Program-made: the position numbers and the translations under genes
The notes under the pieces: model-generated
The model's database searches: none
Told to the model about the DNA's origin: nothing
The model's input: the letters and a program-made list of their open reading frames with translations, nothing else
Part shown: positions 11,986 to 21,675 of the stretch, in pieces
Numbering within the stretch: the first letter of the stretch is position 1
Layout of the letters: every line of letters starts with the position of its first letter
Assembly: GCF_014356525.2 (NCBI RefSeq)
Contig: NC_052505.1
Span: 20,253,318 to 20,317,317, forward strand
Origin: Nilaparvata lugens
Taxonomy: Eukaryota > Arthropoda > Insecta > Hemiptera > Delphacidae
Length of the DNA: 64,000 nt
Direction of reading: 5' to 3'

Positions 11986-12156
11986 CATAGAGGCGTATGT
12001 TCCCCTCAGCGTCACCAATTGAGTTTTTCGATATGCATTTATAGCCACCCAAATCAGACTTGTCCAGGTGTCTGATTGTTAAGCTCATCTGCACACTGTA
12101 GTAAGAGTTCGACGCCTCTGTCATCTCATACTTCTCATTGCTGATGATCATTTCAC
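11986..12156 (-). CDS. DIP/lachesin-like receptor, exon encoding the end of Ig3
   Basis: The acceptor TGTTGACAG precedes 12156 and the donor GTAAGT follows 11986. The exon adds two bases to a split Gly codon, then 56 codons, and ends in phase 1. It encodes GEMIISNEKYEM.., LTIRHLDKSDLGGYKC and ISKNSIGDAEGNIRLY. The Asp-x-Gly-Gly-Tyr-x-Cys is the conserved Tyr-corner and second cysteine of an Ig domain, and the SKNSIGDAEG strand is highly typical of DPR-interacting proteins. The next exon, expected to hold the linker and GPI-anchor signal, was not found downstream in this window. The specific DIP paralogue cannot be assigned. Confidence 0.93.
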
Positions 12157-12197
12157 CTGTCAACAGAAAATGTCATAAAATTCTAATTTATAATCAA

Positions 12198-12855
12198 CTA
12201 GCCGTCACGCTCGCTTCGCTTGCCATATCCGTCTAGCCAGGGGGCTCCGCCCCCTGGACCCCGACTGGATCGTCCAAGAATAAGATCAGCAGGCGAGCGA
12301 AGCGAGCATTTTTGAGCATTTTTATCTGGACGATCCAGTCGGGGATCCAGACTACACGTCTGGCTAAACGGATATGGCGAGCGAAGTGAGCCTGACTGCT
12401 AGTAATATAATATTTCCAGGATTGAAGTAGCAGTGCCCAATCAATTTTTCCGCGATAAATGCATTCAAATCTTCAACTTGGTGCCAACCTAACAAAGTCA
12501 ACTCAACTTAATGCCAACCTGACTAAATTATTAATTTAGTTGCCAGTTAACAACTGTATCGAAGAGGTATCTAGATTATAGTTCTATAGTAACATATGAT
12601 ATGGAAATTTCAATTATAATTAAGAGATTGGGAGAAGAAGAATATACATGCTAAAAGACCAACTTCAAACCCTTAAAAAGAACCCTTAGAGTTAAAATAT
12701 TGCCAAAAGATTTCTTAGTGCGCCTCTAAAGGGCCAACTGAACATACCTACCAAATTTGAACGTTTTTGGTCCGGTAGATTTTTAGTTATGCGAGTGAGT
12801 GAGTGAGTGAGTCAGTCAGTGAGTGAGTGCCATTTCGCTTTTATATATATATAGA
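12198..12855 (-). mobile_element. Non-autonomous Helitron with doubled, palindromic 3' end
   Basis: On the minus strand it starts TCTATATATATATAAAAGCG, preceded by A, and ends with the hairpin AGCGAAGCGAGCGTGACGG then CTAG, followed by T. Insertion between A and T with a 5' TC and 3' CTAG is the Helitron signature. Plus-strand positions 12363-12405 hold an inverted second copy of the 3' end, so 12198-12405 is a ~208-bp palindrome. A GAGT/CAGT tetranucleotide run lies near the 5' end. A second copy is at 23529-24532. It lies in the intron just upstream of the end-of-Ig3 exon. Confidence 0.8.
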
Positions 12856-12866
12856 TAAATCGATAA

Positions 12867-12900
12867 TCACCTGTCAGAAGAAAATTTTGTCAAATTTATA
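12867..12900 (-). repeat. Second copy of the end-of-Ig3 acceptor region
   Basis: On the minus strand TATAAATTTGACAAAATT then TTCTTCTGACAG|GTGA resembles the real acceptor region TATAAATTAGAATTTTATGA then CATTTTCTGTTGACAG|GTGA. The two copies flank the Helitron. The cryptic acceptor would start an exon at 12870. Confidence 0.5.
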
Positions 12901-12911
12901 TGAATTAATCT

Positions 12912-13096
12912 GAGCTACTGTTCCTCTTTCAAAAATGTTTTGAGATCAAATCAAGGCTTTTTACAAATGACAAAATATTCACAATCTTAGTAAGGAGGAG
13001 TCATAGATCATTGAAAACGGTGGACCTACTGTTTGCTGGAGAAAATTTCAATACTGAAACATCATCTGTGTCTTTCATCTATGATTAAATCTATGC
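12912..13096. repeat. Direct duplication, copy 1 (copy 2 at 13467-13660)
   Basis: GAGCTACTGTTCCTCTTTCA begins both copies. They stay alignable through CATAGATCATTGAAAAC and TGTTTGCTGGAGAAAATTTC to the end. The copies flank the MITE at 13101-13463, so the MITE appears to have inserted into an older tandem duplication. Confidence 0.75.
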
Positions 13097-13100
13097 TATA

Positions 13101-13463
13101 GTGAGGCCCACGTTATAATGACAGTGTTTGCTTGGCAACGGTATTGCTACCCTTGTCTATCATCCAACAGATAGTGCTATCTCTTTCTCGCTTTGCTCTG
13201 TTGCCAGATCGTTTCTCAACAAAGTAGAATTGATAATTAATCAACAGAATATTCCATCTTACTTATGAAATCATTGGAATCATTGGAAAATATAATATCT
13301 TTCTTGATAGAATATAATTGATTATTTCAAACGAGAATGCACAGTCAATATTACATCAATAAACCTGTATCAGCTACCGTCTATAGACGACATTGACAAG
13401 ACAGAGGATCGGCAACGTTGTTCCCCTATCTTCCTCCACTGCCATTTTAACGTCGACCTAACT
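13101..13463. mobile_element. TA-flanked MITE (GTGAGG..ACGTTATAATG.CAGTG family)
   Basis: The left end is GTGAGGCCCACGTTATAATG and the right end is an inverted, diverged copy (CATTTTAACGTCGACCTAAC). The interior has the shared phrase CTTGTCTATCATCC.ACA.ATAG. Other members are at 18211, 23396, 34662, 37803 and 52718. TA flanks suggest Tc1/mariner mobilisation. No protein is encoded. Confidence 0.75.
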
Positions 13464-13466
13464 GTA

Positions 13467-13660
13467 GAGCTACTGTTCCTCTTTCAAAATGTTTTGGGAT
13501 CGAATCAAGGCCTGTTCAATGACAGCTTATTCACAATCATAGAATGGACAAATCATCCATAGATCATTGAAAACTGTACTGTTTGCTGGAGAAAATTTCA
13601 ATAATACTGAAGCATTTGTATCTATCATCTATGATAACATCTAACTCATGCTAGGTGTCA
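13467..13660. repeat. Direct duplication, copy 2 (copy 1 at 12912-13096)
   Basis: Starts GAGCTACTGTTCCTCTTTCA and tracks copy 1 through CATAGATCATTGAAAACTGT and TTTGCTGGAGAAAATTTCAA. No coding content. Confidence 0.75.
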
Positions 13661-13704
13661 AATTATGTTTGCAAAAACAGAACTATATGATGGAAAGTAC
13701 ATGA

Positions 13705-13905
13705 GTGTGATATATACTATATTAAAGGAAAGAACTTGCTTATACACGTAGAGGATGGAAAAATTATGTTAAACGCATCATCACGTCTGATCTTCTCGAC
13801 TGAGATTTTTTATATAGATTCTTAATTAACCGAGGATCGTTATAGGTCTATTTTGATCTCTCCAAGACATCAAGTTCTTAGTTCGTCAAGTTTTAGAATA
13901 AATCC
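13705..13905 (+). mobile_element. Helitron fragment, CATCATCACGTCTGA family
   Basis: It shares GCATCATCACGTCTGA, GATTTTTTATA..GATTCTTAATTAACCG-type and CAAGTTCTTAGTTCGTCAAG sequence with 35080-35272, which ends in a Helitron-like GCGGAGCACGGGTTACCAG then CTAG. This copy starts near TATACTATATTAAAGG and lacks the 3' hairpin. Confidence 0.5.
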
Positions 13906-16405
13906 TGCTATTTTAGTTACCTGCTATTCAGAAATATTATTAAATATTGCTGACACGATACCACCTTGTGAATTGGCAAAGTTTTCAATCTAAATGGATG
14001 AATCGAGTTATTTGCTGAGAGGTGAGGGCGAAAGTAATGTGTTGAAAGTTTGAGTGGATGAAGGGGGTTGTGAGGGTGGATAATGGTTGGGTTCTGGGTT
14101 GTGTAGAGAGGATGAGAGAATGGTAGCGTTCTGGGATGTCAAGACTACACCGAAGAGGAGGTGCTGGTGCCACAGGAATGATGCTGAAATCATGCAAATG
14201 GTCACCACTTGTTAGTTGCTGGCTCCAACATTCTGGGCTAAAATCAATAGCGCATCCTACAGTTTGTACGCCACTGATTAATATTGTGCCATTGGCTCAT
14301 TACCACTCCAACACTGCTCCGTCGTCAACAGCCTTTTTGTATCAATATTGACCCGACAAACAATAATTATCAAATAATCAGCCAGCATTCAACAACTGCT
14401 GAAAATGGTGCGCGATGCTACTACTCATCAATAATTATTTCGACTCTGTTGCATTTCCCAATGCTGAAATAATGTTTCAAAAGTGCATCAATATTCGATT
14501 CTATGTTGCTGTCACAAAGGAGAAAAACCTGTTCGTGATAATTTGTCCACAAATGCTATTGATGCAAGATATCTCTTATTATTATTATTATTTTTTAATT
14601 TGTGATGAAGAAACAAAATTCGTAGGCTTCTCTAAATATTTCGCCAACTGGAATAACCAGCAAGATAATAATATTTGAGTTCGGAATAACTTAGAATGAA
14701 TTCACTTCTTATGTTATCAACATGTCATAGTTTCCAAAAACATGTGATCATTATCAAAGAGAAAAGTAAATTATAAACTAGATTTATCCATTCATTCAGG
14801 TCTTCCCTTATCTTTGTTATAATTTACCCACTAGTTGATTGTTACTGGCCTTACAAATCATGTTATACTTACATTTAACAAAGCTCATCGACATCAAGTG
14901 TTGACATAGCAGTTTTTCATGGATCAAAAAGTTGAGATCCTCACTATTCTATTGAAACATTCTAACTGGAAAATAAATTCTGGCAAATCCCAAAGACTAT
15001 AGTCCGTACAAAATTACTTTTAATTTGGAGGAATATGCTGCGCAGAGAAATGGAGGGAGATCAGCCAATTACAGTGATGGATAGAATCATAGATAGAAAC
15101 GCAGATGCCAATTTTTCTACTAGACTCAGTCGTCTGTCTGCTTTCTGACAGTAAACTTTGCTTGTACAGCATGAGCATATGAACAGTCACTAGAAGTTAG
15201 AGAACGCTGACTGGTTCGGCAACATCACGCCTCTTCATTCCTACCGCTGTATGCTTTCTCTGTTGCGCATGTTCCTCCCAAGTGAATAGTAATTCCGTAC
15301 AGACTATAGTCATCTTTGCATACGGAGAGATCTCTGCGGACGAACTGTGGTTTAGTATTTCTCAAGACAATAATAATTGGATTATAATATTATTCATTTA
15401 ATTGTCATCATCTAGTGGAATACAACCTCTTCTCTCTGATGAGAAAGATAAAGAATTAAGAGTCAATTCCACTCAAAATCATTTGAAGGATGAAAGAACT
15501 ACGTGTTGCAATCTTGCGATTCCATTCGAAGTGAATGTTGATAGGAAATGACATTGAGTAATACGGCAAGGCAGAACATCCGAAAGGATCTCTCTGCCGA
15601 TAAACGCCATAAGAATAAATAATTGAGTTGCAGCTGCTTATATGCTTCTACATTCATAATGGAAAGGATCGAAATTTGAAGGTTCCTGAGACACAATGGG
15701 GGAATAATATCCTCAATCTCCTCCCATCGAATTATATGTAATAGATAATCTGATTCCCATGAACGGGTAGTTGTTGCTAGTGATTGAAATATTCAATCCA
15801 TAACAAACTTGAAAGCTCAATTTTTCGAAGTATTTTGAGCAGGGTGAGATTTAGCAGACATGATTTATTTTGCCGGTAGCTGAATGTAGTTATCCAGGCT
15901 CGATCAATTTATACTTGTATACACAGTAATAGAAAAAGAGAGACCTGTTATCGGACTGCGATAGTTATCCAGGATAACAATAGCGATTATTGTTGCGGGT
16001 CAAGAGTAGTGGTTGGTGAGTTATGAGAGATCTCTATCCTGCTAAAGAGAGCTGGAAAGATGAATGGAATCTGAGTGAGTGTTTCAGTGCTCTGATCAAA
16101 AACGCGAGACGCTTTCCTGCGTTCAATGTCCCACTCCAGCACAGAACTTTTATGTGAACTTCACACAACGTATTCGGCAAACTTTACAAATGACAGCAAT
16201 CGACACGATACCATTGGAGGTGTATTTTTCTCTACCACTCTCTTATTTGGTAGAGAGTTAGTGGGAAGGATATTCTGAATATTCTTTCCGAAGAATAGAC
16301 ATTGATATGTCCAAAGCTCCGCCAAATTATGAAGATGCATAACAATATTATCTTTAGTTTTTACAAATTGCTTTTTTCGTATCATATACAGTCCAATAAT
16401 TATTT
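13906..16405. other. Intronic non-coding DNA, nothing recognised
   Basis: Several short open frames occur on both strands between 13985 and 14680 and at 15499-15696. None has a recognisable motif, good splice context or repeat partner. The stretch lies in the 6.6 kb intron between the two Ig3 exons. Confidence 0.4.
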
Positions 16406-16409
16406 TCAT

Positions 16410-16510
16410 AGTCTATATTATGTAAATTCATCTATATTTTTTCTGTATTGGAAGCTATTTTATATAAGTGTATAAGCCAGTATACATTGCAATCTACATG
16501 AATATAGTAC
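16410..16510 (+). repeat. LINE 3' tail, TATAAGCCAGTA family
   Basis: GTGTATAAGCCAGTATACAT then TGCAATCTACATGAAT matches tails at 46187-46235 and 47690-47730. It runs into a (TCAA)n tract at 16511-16532. Only the 3' untranslated end remains. Confidence 0.55.
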
Positions 16511-17095
16511 TCAATCAATCAATCAATCAATTCTCACAATTCCCACCTTTTTCTTCTCTAAGTACCGTCTCCATTTCGGAGGTCGGCAATTTTTACCTTG
16601 TTCACAGCCGCTCTAAATAGGTCATTGGTTGTGCAATTAAACGCTCCCCTTAGGTTTCTCAACCGAGATATTCTTCCACGTCCCACCGAGCGCTTACCAA
16701 CCTATTATACCTTGGATTATGAGGTGCAGAATCATGTACTTGGGTCCTCTCATAATGTGTCCAAGGTATGCAAACTCTCGTATTTTAATGTCACGCACAA
16801 TCTCCAGTTGCTTACCGATTCTTCTGAGATCTTCTACGTTCGTGACTCTATCTGTCCACGATATACGGAGTATACGCCGGTAGCTCCACATTTCAAATGC
16901 TTGGAGTCCGGTCTCACATTCCCTATTTAGTGTTCATGCTTCCAACCCATACAAGAGAACAGGGAACACATAGCAACTCAAGAGACGGGTCCTAACCTCA
17001 AGAGACAAGTCACGAGCCGAACGTAGATTTCTCATTTTCACAAAGGCAGCTCTGGCCTTTTCAATTCTAATTTTTATTTCTGGCATGTGATAACC
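16511..17095 (-). mobile_element. RTE-like LINE 3' end
   Basis: On the minus strand from 17095 the frame reads the post-polymerase region of an RTE-type reverse transcriptase: RIEKARAAFVKMRNL, RLLSCYVFPVLLYGLEA, MWSYRRILRISWTDRVTN, LRRIGKQLEIV and REFAYLGHIMRGPKYM. The usual LYG.E.WTL motif has its tryptophan changed to a stop. The end reads KKKVGIVRI and then a (TTGA)n tail at 16532-16511. It is 5'-truncated, so the catalytic core is absent. Its tail meets the tail of another LINE in the opposite orientation. Confidence 0.8.
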
Positions 17096-17261
17096 TGGTG
17101 ATCCATTACAGAATTATTTTCGCTCTCTTCCTACTTGATAGATCCGTCCCGTTAAATTTATCATGAATTTTTCATGTACGAAAGCTATACATGTCATTTC
17201 ATAATGGAAACTACTTTAAAAAATTCTCAGAGTTTATTATTTCAAATATCTCGCACATTCT

Positions 17262-18064
17262 CCTATTATATTGAGCGAGCAATTTATGTATGTCTGTTTA
17301 TTTTATTTTCATATCTGGTTATTTATGTTCAACGGATCTCGAAAACGGCTCTAACGTTTTTCAAGAAATTCGGAACATAGTAGGTTTATGATACAAAAAC
17401 TCGATTGCACTATGTCTCATCCTTGGGAAAACTTGCTGAAGGACATTGAAAGGATAATTCATCCTTGGAAGTACAGATGATAATCTCGTCGTCTGTCGAT
17501 AACAGAAGATGCGTGTGCCTGTGTGGGAGATCAGCTGTGTAATCATTCAATCAGCTTACTGTATCTCGCGAGAAATATTATCTAGAAATTTTATTAAAAT
17601 GATCTGATTTGTTGACATGGATTATCACTCTAAATTACTGTTGAATCAATCAGCTCATCTCACCAGAAGTATTATCTAGAAATTTTAATCGACTTGATCA
17701 AAATAATCTGATTTGTTGACATGACATGGTATATCATTCTAAATTAGATTATATTGTAATTATTTTCAAAGTAAACAGTTTTACAGTTTTAAGTGATTAG
17801 TGAGTGTTATTTTGTTATTCAATTTGGTTTGTAAAAAATCTAAATTAGAACTTTTCTGTTTTCAAATATTTTGACTGAAAATCGGACCTGAATTCAAGTG
17901 TATGAAACATTACCCACTTTTTGGACCATTTATAGTGTATAAATCAAAATTCGGGAAAGAAACAGTTTTGGGCTGTGCTTGTTTGTCCTTCCTCAATCAT
18001 TTTGAAGAATTGTGTTCTGTTTATCAATAAATAAGTAACGAGCACAGCTCGATGCACCGATATT
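17262..18064 (+). mobile_element. Helitron-like repeat, CTCGAAAACGGCTC family
   Basis: It contains GGATCTCGAAAACGGCTCTA, GGAACATAGTAGGTTTATGA, TGTCTCATCCTTGGGAAAAC and a 3' end AACGAGCACAGCTCGATGCA, all shared with the copies at 6178-7330 and 33186-33895. GAGC..GCTC can form a short terminal hairpin. No protein was recognised. It is longer internally than the 33186 copy. Confidence 0.6.
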
Positions 18065-18210
18065 AAGTATTGATACAATAAATGAAAATCTAGATTCAAT
18101 TAATTGATTTTCTGAATCTACGCTCCACTCTGAATCTGGTTCTGGGATTGCAGAAAATTAACAGGAACCAACAGGCAAGCGTTATTAAACAGTCATGCGA
18201 GAATACTAGA
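18065..18210. other. Short non-coding spacer
   Basis: AT-rich sequence between a Helitron-like copy and a MITE; nothing recognised. Confidence 0.35.
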
Positions 18211-18650
18211 ATGAAGTCAACGTTAGGATGGCAGTATTTATATTGATTAACATTGGTGTTCTTATCCTTGTGTAGCCTATCATTCGACAAAGCAGGTAGC
18301 GCTATTCTTTTCTGGCTCCGCAACGTTGCCAGATTGCTTTTCAACATCTTGGAGACGTAATTATCAACAGAATGTACAATTTCAATAATAAAAATGTATT
18401 ATTCAATTATTGAAGACTAACTTTTCTTGGCGAAGAAAATATAATTGATTATTCTAAATATGAATGCACAGTTAATATTTAACTTTTCTCAAATATCAAA
18501 TTTAATGATTTTCAATTTTTTTACTATCAACTTTTTACCGCTATCGGCTAGCCTGCATAAAAGGCAGTGAGTGACAGAGCAGAGAATCGACAATGCTGTT
18601 CACCTATCTTCCTTCACTGTTATTATAACGTGAACCTCACTATACAGCAA
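18211..18650. mobile_element. TA-flanked MITE copy, diverged left end
   Basis: The right end CACTGTTATTATAACGTGAA then CCTCAC is intact and followed by TATA. The left end (GAAGTCAACGTTAGGATGGC) is diverged. The interior TATCATTCGACAAAGCAGGT places it in the same family and orientation as 13101-13463. Confidence 0.65.
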
Positions 18651-18734
18651 TCTGTAGCGAGCTGCAGACTCGAATTATTCGAAAAGAGAGTAAAAACAGA
18701 CCACGTTGATGGGGATCAACTTGAAACTAATTAC

Positions 18735-18854
18735 CTGTCTCTCTGGTCCAATAGTTGATAGCTTTTGGCGAGGCCTCCACGTGGCAATGCAGTGTGACAT
18801 CTGTGTTGGTGGGTGCACCAACTAGCTGATTGGGCACTTGAATCAACGGGTGAA
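18735..18854 (-). CDS. DIP/lachesin-like receptor, exon encoding the start of Ig3
   Basis: Exon of 120 bases: two bases complete a split Phe codon, then 39 codons, then one base in phase 1. The acceptor is TTTGTTGCAG and the donor is GTAATT, slightly weak. It encodes FHPLIQVPNQLVGAPTNTDV then TLHCHVEASPKAINYWTRET: the inter-domain linker, the first Ig3 cysteine (TLHC) and the Ig tryptophan (NYW). This linker sequence is almost invariant in insect DPR-interacting proteins. The exon is isolated by a 32.6 kb upstream intron and a 6.6 kb downstream intron. Its acceptor is the last unit of a tandem array at 18855-18977. Confidence 0.95.
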
Positions 18855-18977
18855 CTGCAACAAAAAAAACGACAAGTTGAATCTACGGAAGTACTGCAAC
18901 AATAAAACAAGATGAATCAACTGGTGAACTGCAACAAGAAAACAAGTTGAATCAACGGATGAACTGCAACAGAAAAA
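18855..18977 (-). repeat. Tandem array of 3' splice sites upstream of the Ig3 exon
   Basis: Three further copies of the exon's acceptor and first ~16 bases lie directly upstream, spaced 39, 35 and 35 bases. Each has TGTTGCAG followed by a variant of TTCACCCGTTGATTCAA. The extra acceptors would start exons at 18893, 18928 and 18963. The 18893 site keeps the frame but gives a stop four codons in; the other two shift the frame. Confidence 0.85.
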
Positions 18978-19079
18978 CGACAAGCTGTTAATCTGTCATT
19001 GCAATAATAATTGAATTAGAGCCTCCAAGCGAGAGAGTGATTGAGAGAATCATCCAGCCATCAGAAAACGATTAGAAGG

Positions 19080-19167
19080 TCAGTTGGCCTTCCCATCAGT
19101 TTCATTTTCAAGAAAAAATTAATGCATGGTTGAAAATGAAACTGATGTGGAAGTCAACATAAGAGTC
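19080..19167. repeat. Hairpin with perfect 18-bp arms
   Basis: CATCAGTTTCATTTTCAA at 19094-19111 pairs with TTGAAAATGAAACTGATG at 19130-19147 across an 18-base loop. Weaker pairing extends ~12 bp outward. Probably a small foldback element. Confidence 0.7.
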
Positions 19168-19664
19168 TGACCCTGTCTTTGAATAGAAAGAAAATAATTA
19201 ATTCTGTGAATAGTTCGAATAAAATAGTCAAAAGTGACATCGAGAGGGGAAGTTCGGCTTCAAATTTAGTGGTTCTATGACGAATTCCTCTCAAACTTAG
19301 AGTTTGATAACTTGATATGGAAAAAATTAATTTTCATGATTGACGTGGGTTATCATGTGAAACAACCGTTTCATCTTGGTACAGAAAATATATGATCATC
19401 ACAGACTTTTTCGAGTGTAAATGATCTACCATAATGAATTAAAATTATTGTAACGTCCCTACTCTTCATAAAGATCACATTGGGTAGTAAATAGGGATAT
19501 AATTTCTAATTTCCTACTGAACTGGTGAACTCATAGGCCCATTTTTATTTGTATTAATCAATTGTTTCTGATTTTAATGATTGAAACCAATTTATTCAAT
19601 TTCCCAGACATAACCTACCTACATAACCAAATACAAAAGTCCTATGAGATGGACACAGTAATGG
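19168..19664. other. Intronic non-coding DNA, nothing recognised
   Basis: No open frame, repeat match or hairpin was identified. Confidence 0.35.
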
Positions 19665-19800
19665 TGCGAGATTTCAAAGCTAAAGGTTTCGCGTCTGATG
19701 CCAGCCGGAGTTGATATTTCTTGTATACAGATTTTCAACTTTAAATTCATCCATGCAATTTTGTAATGATTGACCATTGCGGAGCACGGGTTACAACTAT
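19665..19800 (+). mobile_element. Degenerate Helitron 3' end
   Basis: GCGTCTGATGCCAG, then CCATTGCGGAGCACGGGTTA and CA.CTA, resembles the intact 3' terminus at 35241-35272. The final CTAG is lost. Confidence 0.4.
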
Positions 19801-19929
19801 TGATTATATGATTTATCTAGCCACCATACAAGAACTAGTAAGCCACTCACCTCCTCTCACTCCACTCTGAGAGAGAGAGTGAATGAGTGAGAGTTTGTAG
19901 AGAGAACGGGAATGATACAGAATGCCAAA

Positions 19930-20075
19930 ATCATAATGCAATAATAATGGACCAATGACAGCAAGCCACGCCTCCCAGGTCCCCATACTCTCTTCTGATT
20001 GGTGGATTGGACGCCTACTGGTGTAGTTCTCTATTCTGCCGGTAGGTGTCACCTGTTACTGGGTCACCTGTTCAC
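19930..20075. promoter_or_regulatory. Candidate regulatory cluster: CCAAT pair and repeated E-box
   Basis: A CCAAT (in GGACCAATGACAG) and an inverted CCAAT (TGATTGGTGGATTGG) lie ~45 bp apart around CCACGCCTCCC. Two CACCTG E-boxes follow at 20050-20055 and 20065-20070, with a related AGGTGT at 20044. The cluster is richer in GC than its surroundings. An enhancer or promoter role is inference. Confidence 0.3.
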
Positions 20076-20244
20076 TCCAAAAAATCTCATTCTATCTTCT
20101 TTCACTCTTCAGAAATACTGATATATGATCCACCTATTATATATATTTTTCTAAAAGATGGTTTTTTTTATTGATTCCTTTGAATGTTCTTAGGTATTCT
20201 ATTTATTCCTTCGACGTTTGTTGAAACACTTTCTTTTTTAATTA
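20076..20244. other. AT-rich spacer
   Basis: Nothing recognised. Confidence 0.3.
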
Positions 20245-20400
20245 TTATTTAACGACAATCCTAAATAAATGCTGTGAATCACCCCGAAGACTTCTGCTAC
20301 TGCAGACATTGACAACAGGGTTAACAGCTAGATGGAAATTCGATGAAAACTACTGTTATATTAGGATTTTCGTTAAATAATAATTATATATTAATTAGCA
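20245..20400. repeat. Member of the GAAGACTTCTGCTACTGCA repeat family
   Basis: AATCACCCCGAAGACTTCTG, TGACAACAGGGTTAACAGCT and AGATGGAAATTCGATGAAAA are shared, in one orientation or the other, with 21095-21270 and 34905-35010. Terminal TAAATAATAATTA phrases face each other, suggesting a small inverted-repeat element. Confidence 0.5.
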
Positions 20401-21094
20401 TTTGAATAAATGCATTCTTTATTTAATCCCATCTGTAACTTTCTTTTTTATTGTAATGAAGGATCAATGATTGATTGATTTAAGATAATGCAGTATAAAT
20501 CCGATAATGGTTACAATACATTAAAAAAGGCTGTCAAACATATTCATCAATACTATAAAATGCTATGCTCTTGAGCCAATGTCAGTTCTCTATTTCAATT
20601 ATCCTGATAATTCTCTTACTGTTCAAAAATTTCTGCATTCTATCAGCTATTGTCCATTCATGAAAATTTATAAATTATTTCTCGACTGAGAAAATCACGC
20701 ATAATAATTTGCAAAAATGCAGCTGATCTTCTATCAACTGTTCTATTTTGATCTCTGGTAGGTATCAATCTACAATAGAATGTCTTTGGAATGATTTTTC
20801 CTCTCTTGATTATTGAGCCCATCTATAACATACATTTGGAGCCAATTTTTTTCTTGGTATGAAAAAGGACGATAAATTTAATTTTGTTGTCCAGAGAACT
20901 TGATCTGTGAAAAGGTTCTAAGAAAATGCATTCATAATTTGAAGCTGATTGACCAAAACGTACAAAAGTTATTGTGGAACATACAAACAAACAGACAGAC
21001 AACGATTTAAGCCTTGAGTCGAAAGTGAGAACTCCCTGACGCTCGTTTAATAAAGTTAATAATTATAAAAGAAAATCCGAAGCTAAATGATGTA
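20401..21094. other. Intronic non-coding DNA
   Basis: AT-rich. ACATACAAACAAACAGACAG near 20983-21002 resembles the 3' end of a dispersed repeat, but no partner was found here. Confidence 0.3.
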
Positions 21095-21270
21095 AATCCC
21101 CTGAAGACTTCTCCTACTGCAAATATTGACAACAGGGTCTACAGATAGATGGAAATTAGATGAGAGCTATGGGCTGGGAAATAATTTTTGGATAGTAGCA
21201 ATCATATAAAATTTTCATCTAGCTGTTAACCCTGTTGTCAATATTTGCAGTAGCAGAAGTCTTCGGGCTG
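21095..21270. repeat. Foldback element, ~60 bp arms
   Basis: GAAGACTTCTCCTACTGCAA and ATATTGACAACAGGGT on the left pair with ACCCTGTTGTCAATATTTGC and AGTAGCAGAAGTCTTC on the right. Same family as 20245-20400. Confidence 0.75.
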
Positions 21271-21534
21271 GCTCACAACATTTAGCTCTGGACTCTCGTT
21301 CAATAATAGCCATTTATTTAAGACCATATTATAATGTAAACATTAGAATATCACAAACAATCCCATAACAGGGGTTTCATTACAATGTAACAGGGGTATT
21401 ATTCAAATGGATTTTGAGAACTATACTATAATAAGGACTTTATGCAACGACTTGAACATTATAGAACGTTTTTCGATGCTGGTGGCATCAACATTAAAAC
21501 ACGGTTACTGATGATGGCAGCAGGTTTCAGTCTA

Positions 21535-21675
21535 TCAATATTCAGTTTGACAAGATTTAGATCCGTTTTCAGTACGTTAAGTTTTCAGTTTGTCCAGTTT
21601 TCTAATTGTCAGTATGTCAAGATTCAATCCGTCTAGTTTTCAGTATGTCAAGTTTTCAGTTCATCAAGTTAGTTC
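21535..21675. repeat. Short tandem repeats of GTTTTCAGTATGTCAA type
   Basis: At least six diverged ~15-17 bp units (TTTTCAGT.CGTTAA, TTTTCAGTTTGTCCA, TTGTCAGTATGTCAA and others). The unit resembles the interior of the Helitron fragments at 13705 and 35080. Confidence 0.55.

Noticed and set aside
16598..16930. Plus-strand 110-codon frame
   Set aside because: It is the antisense of the RTE-like LINE reading frame.
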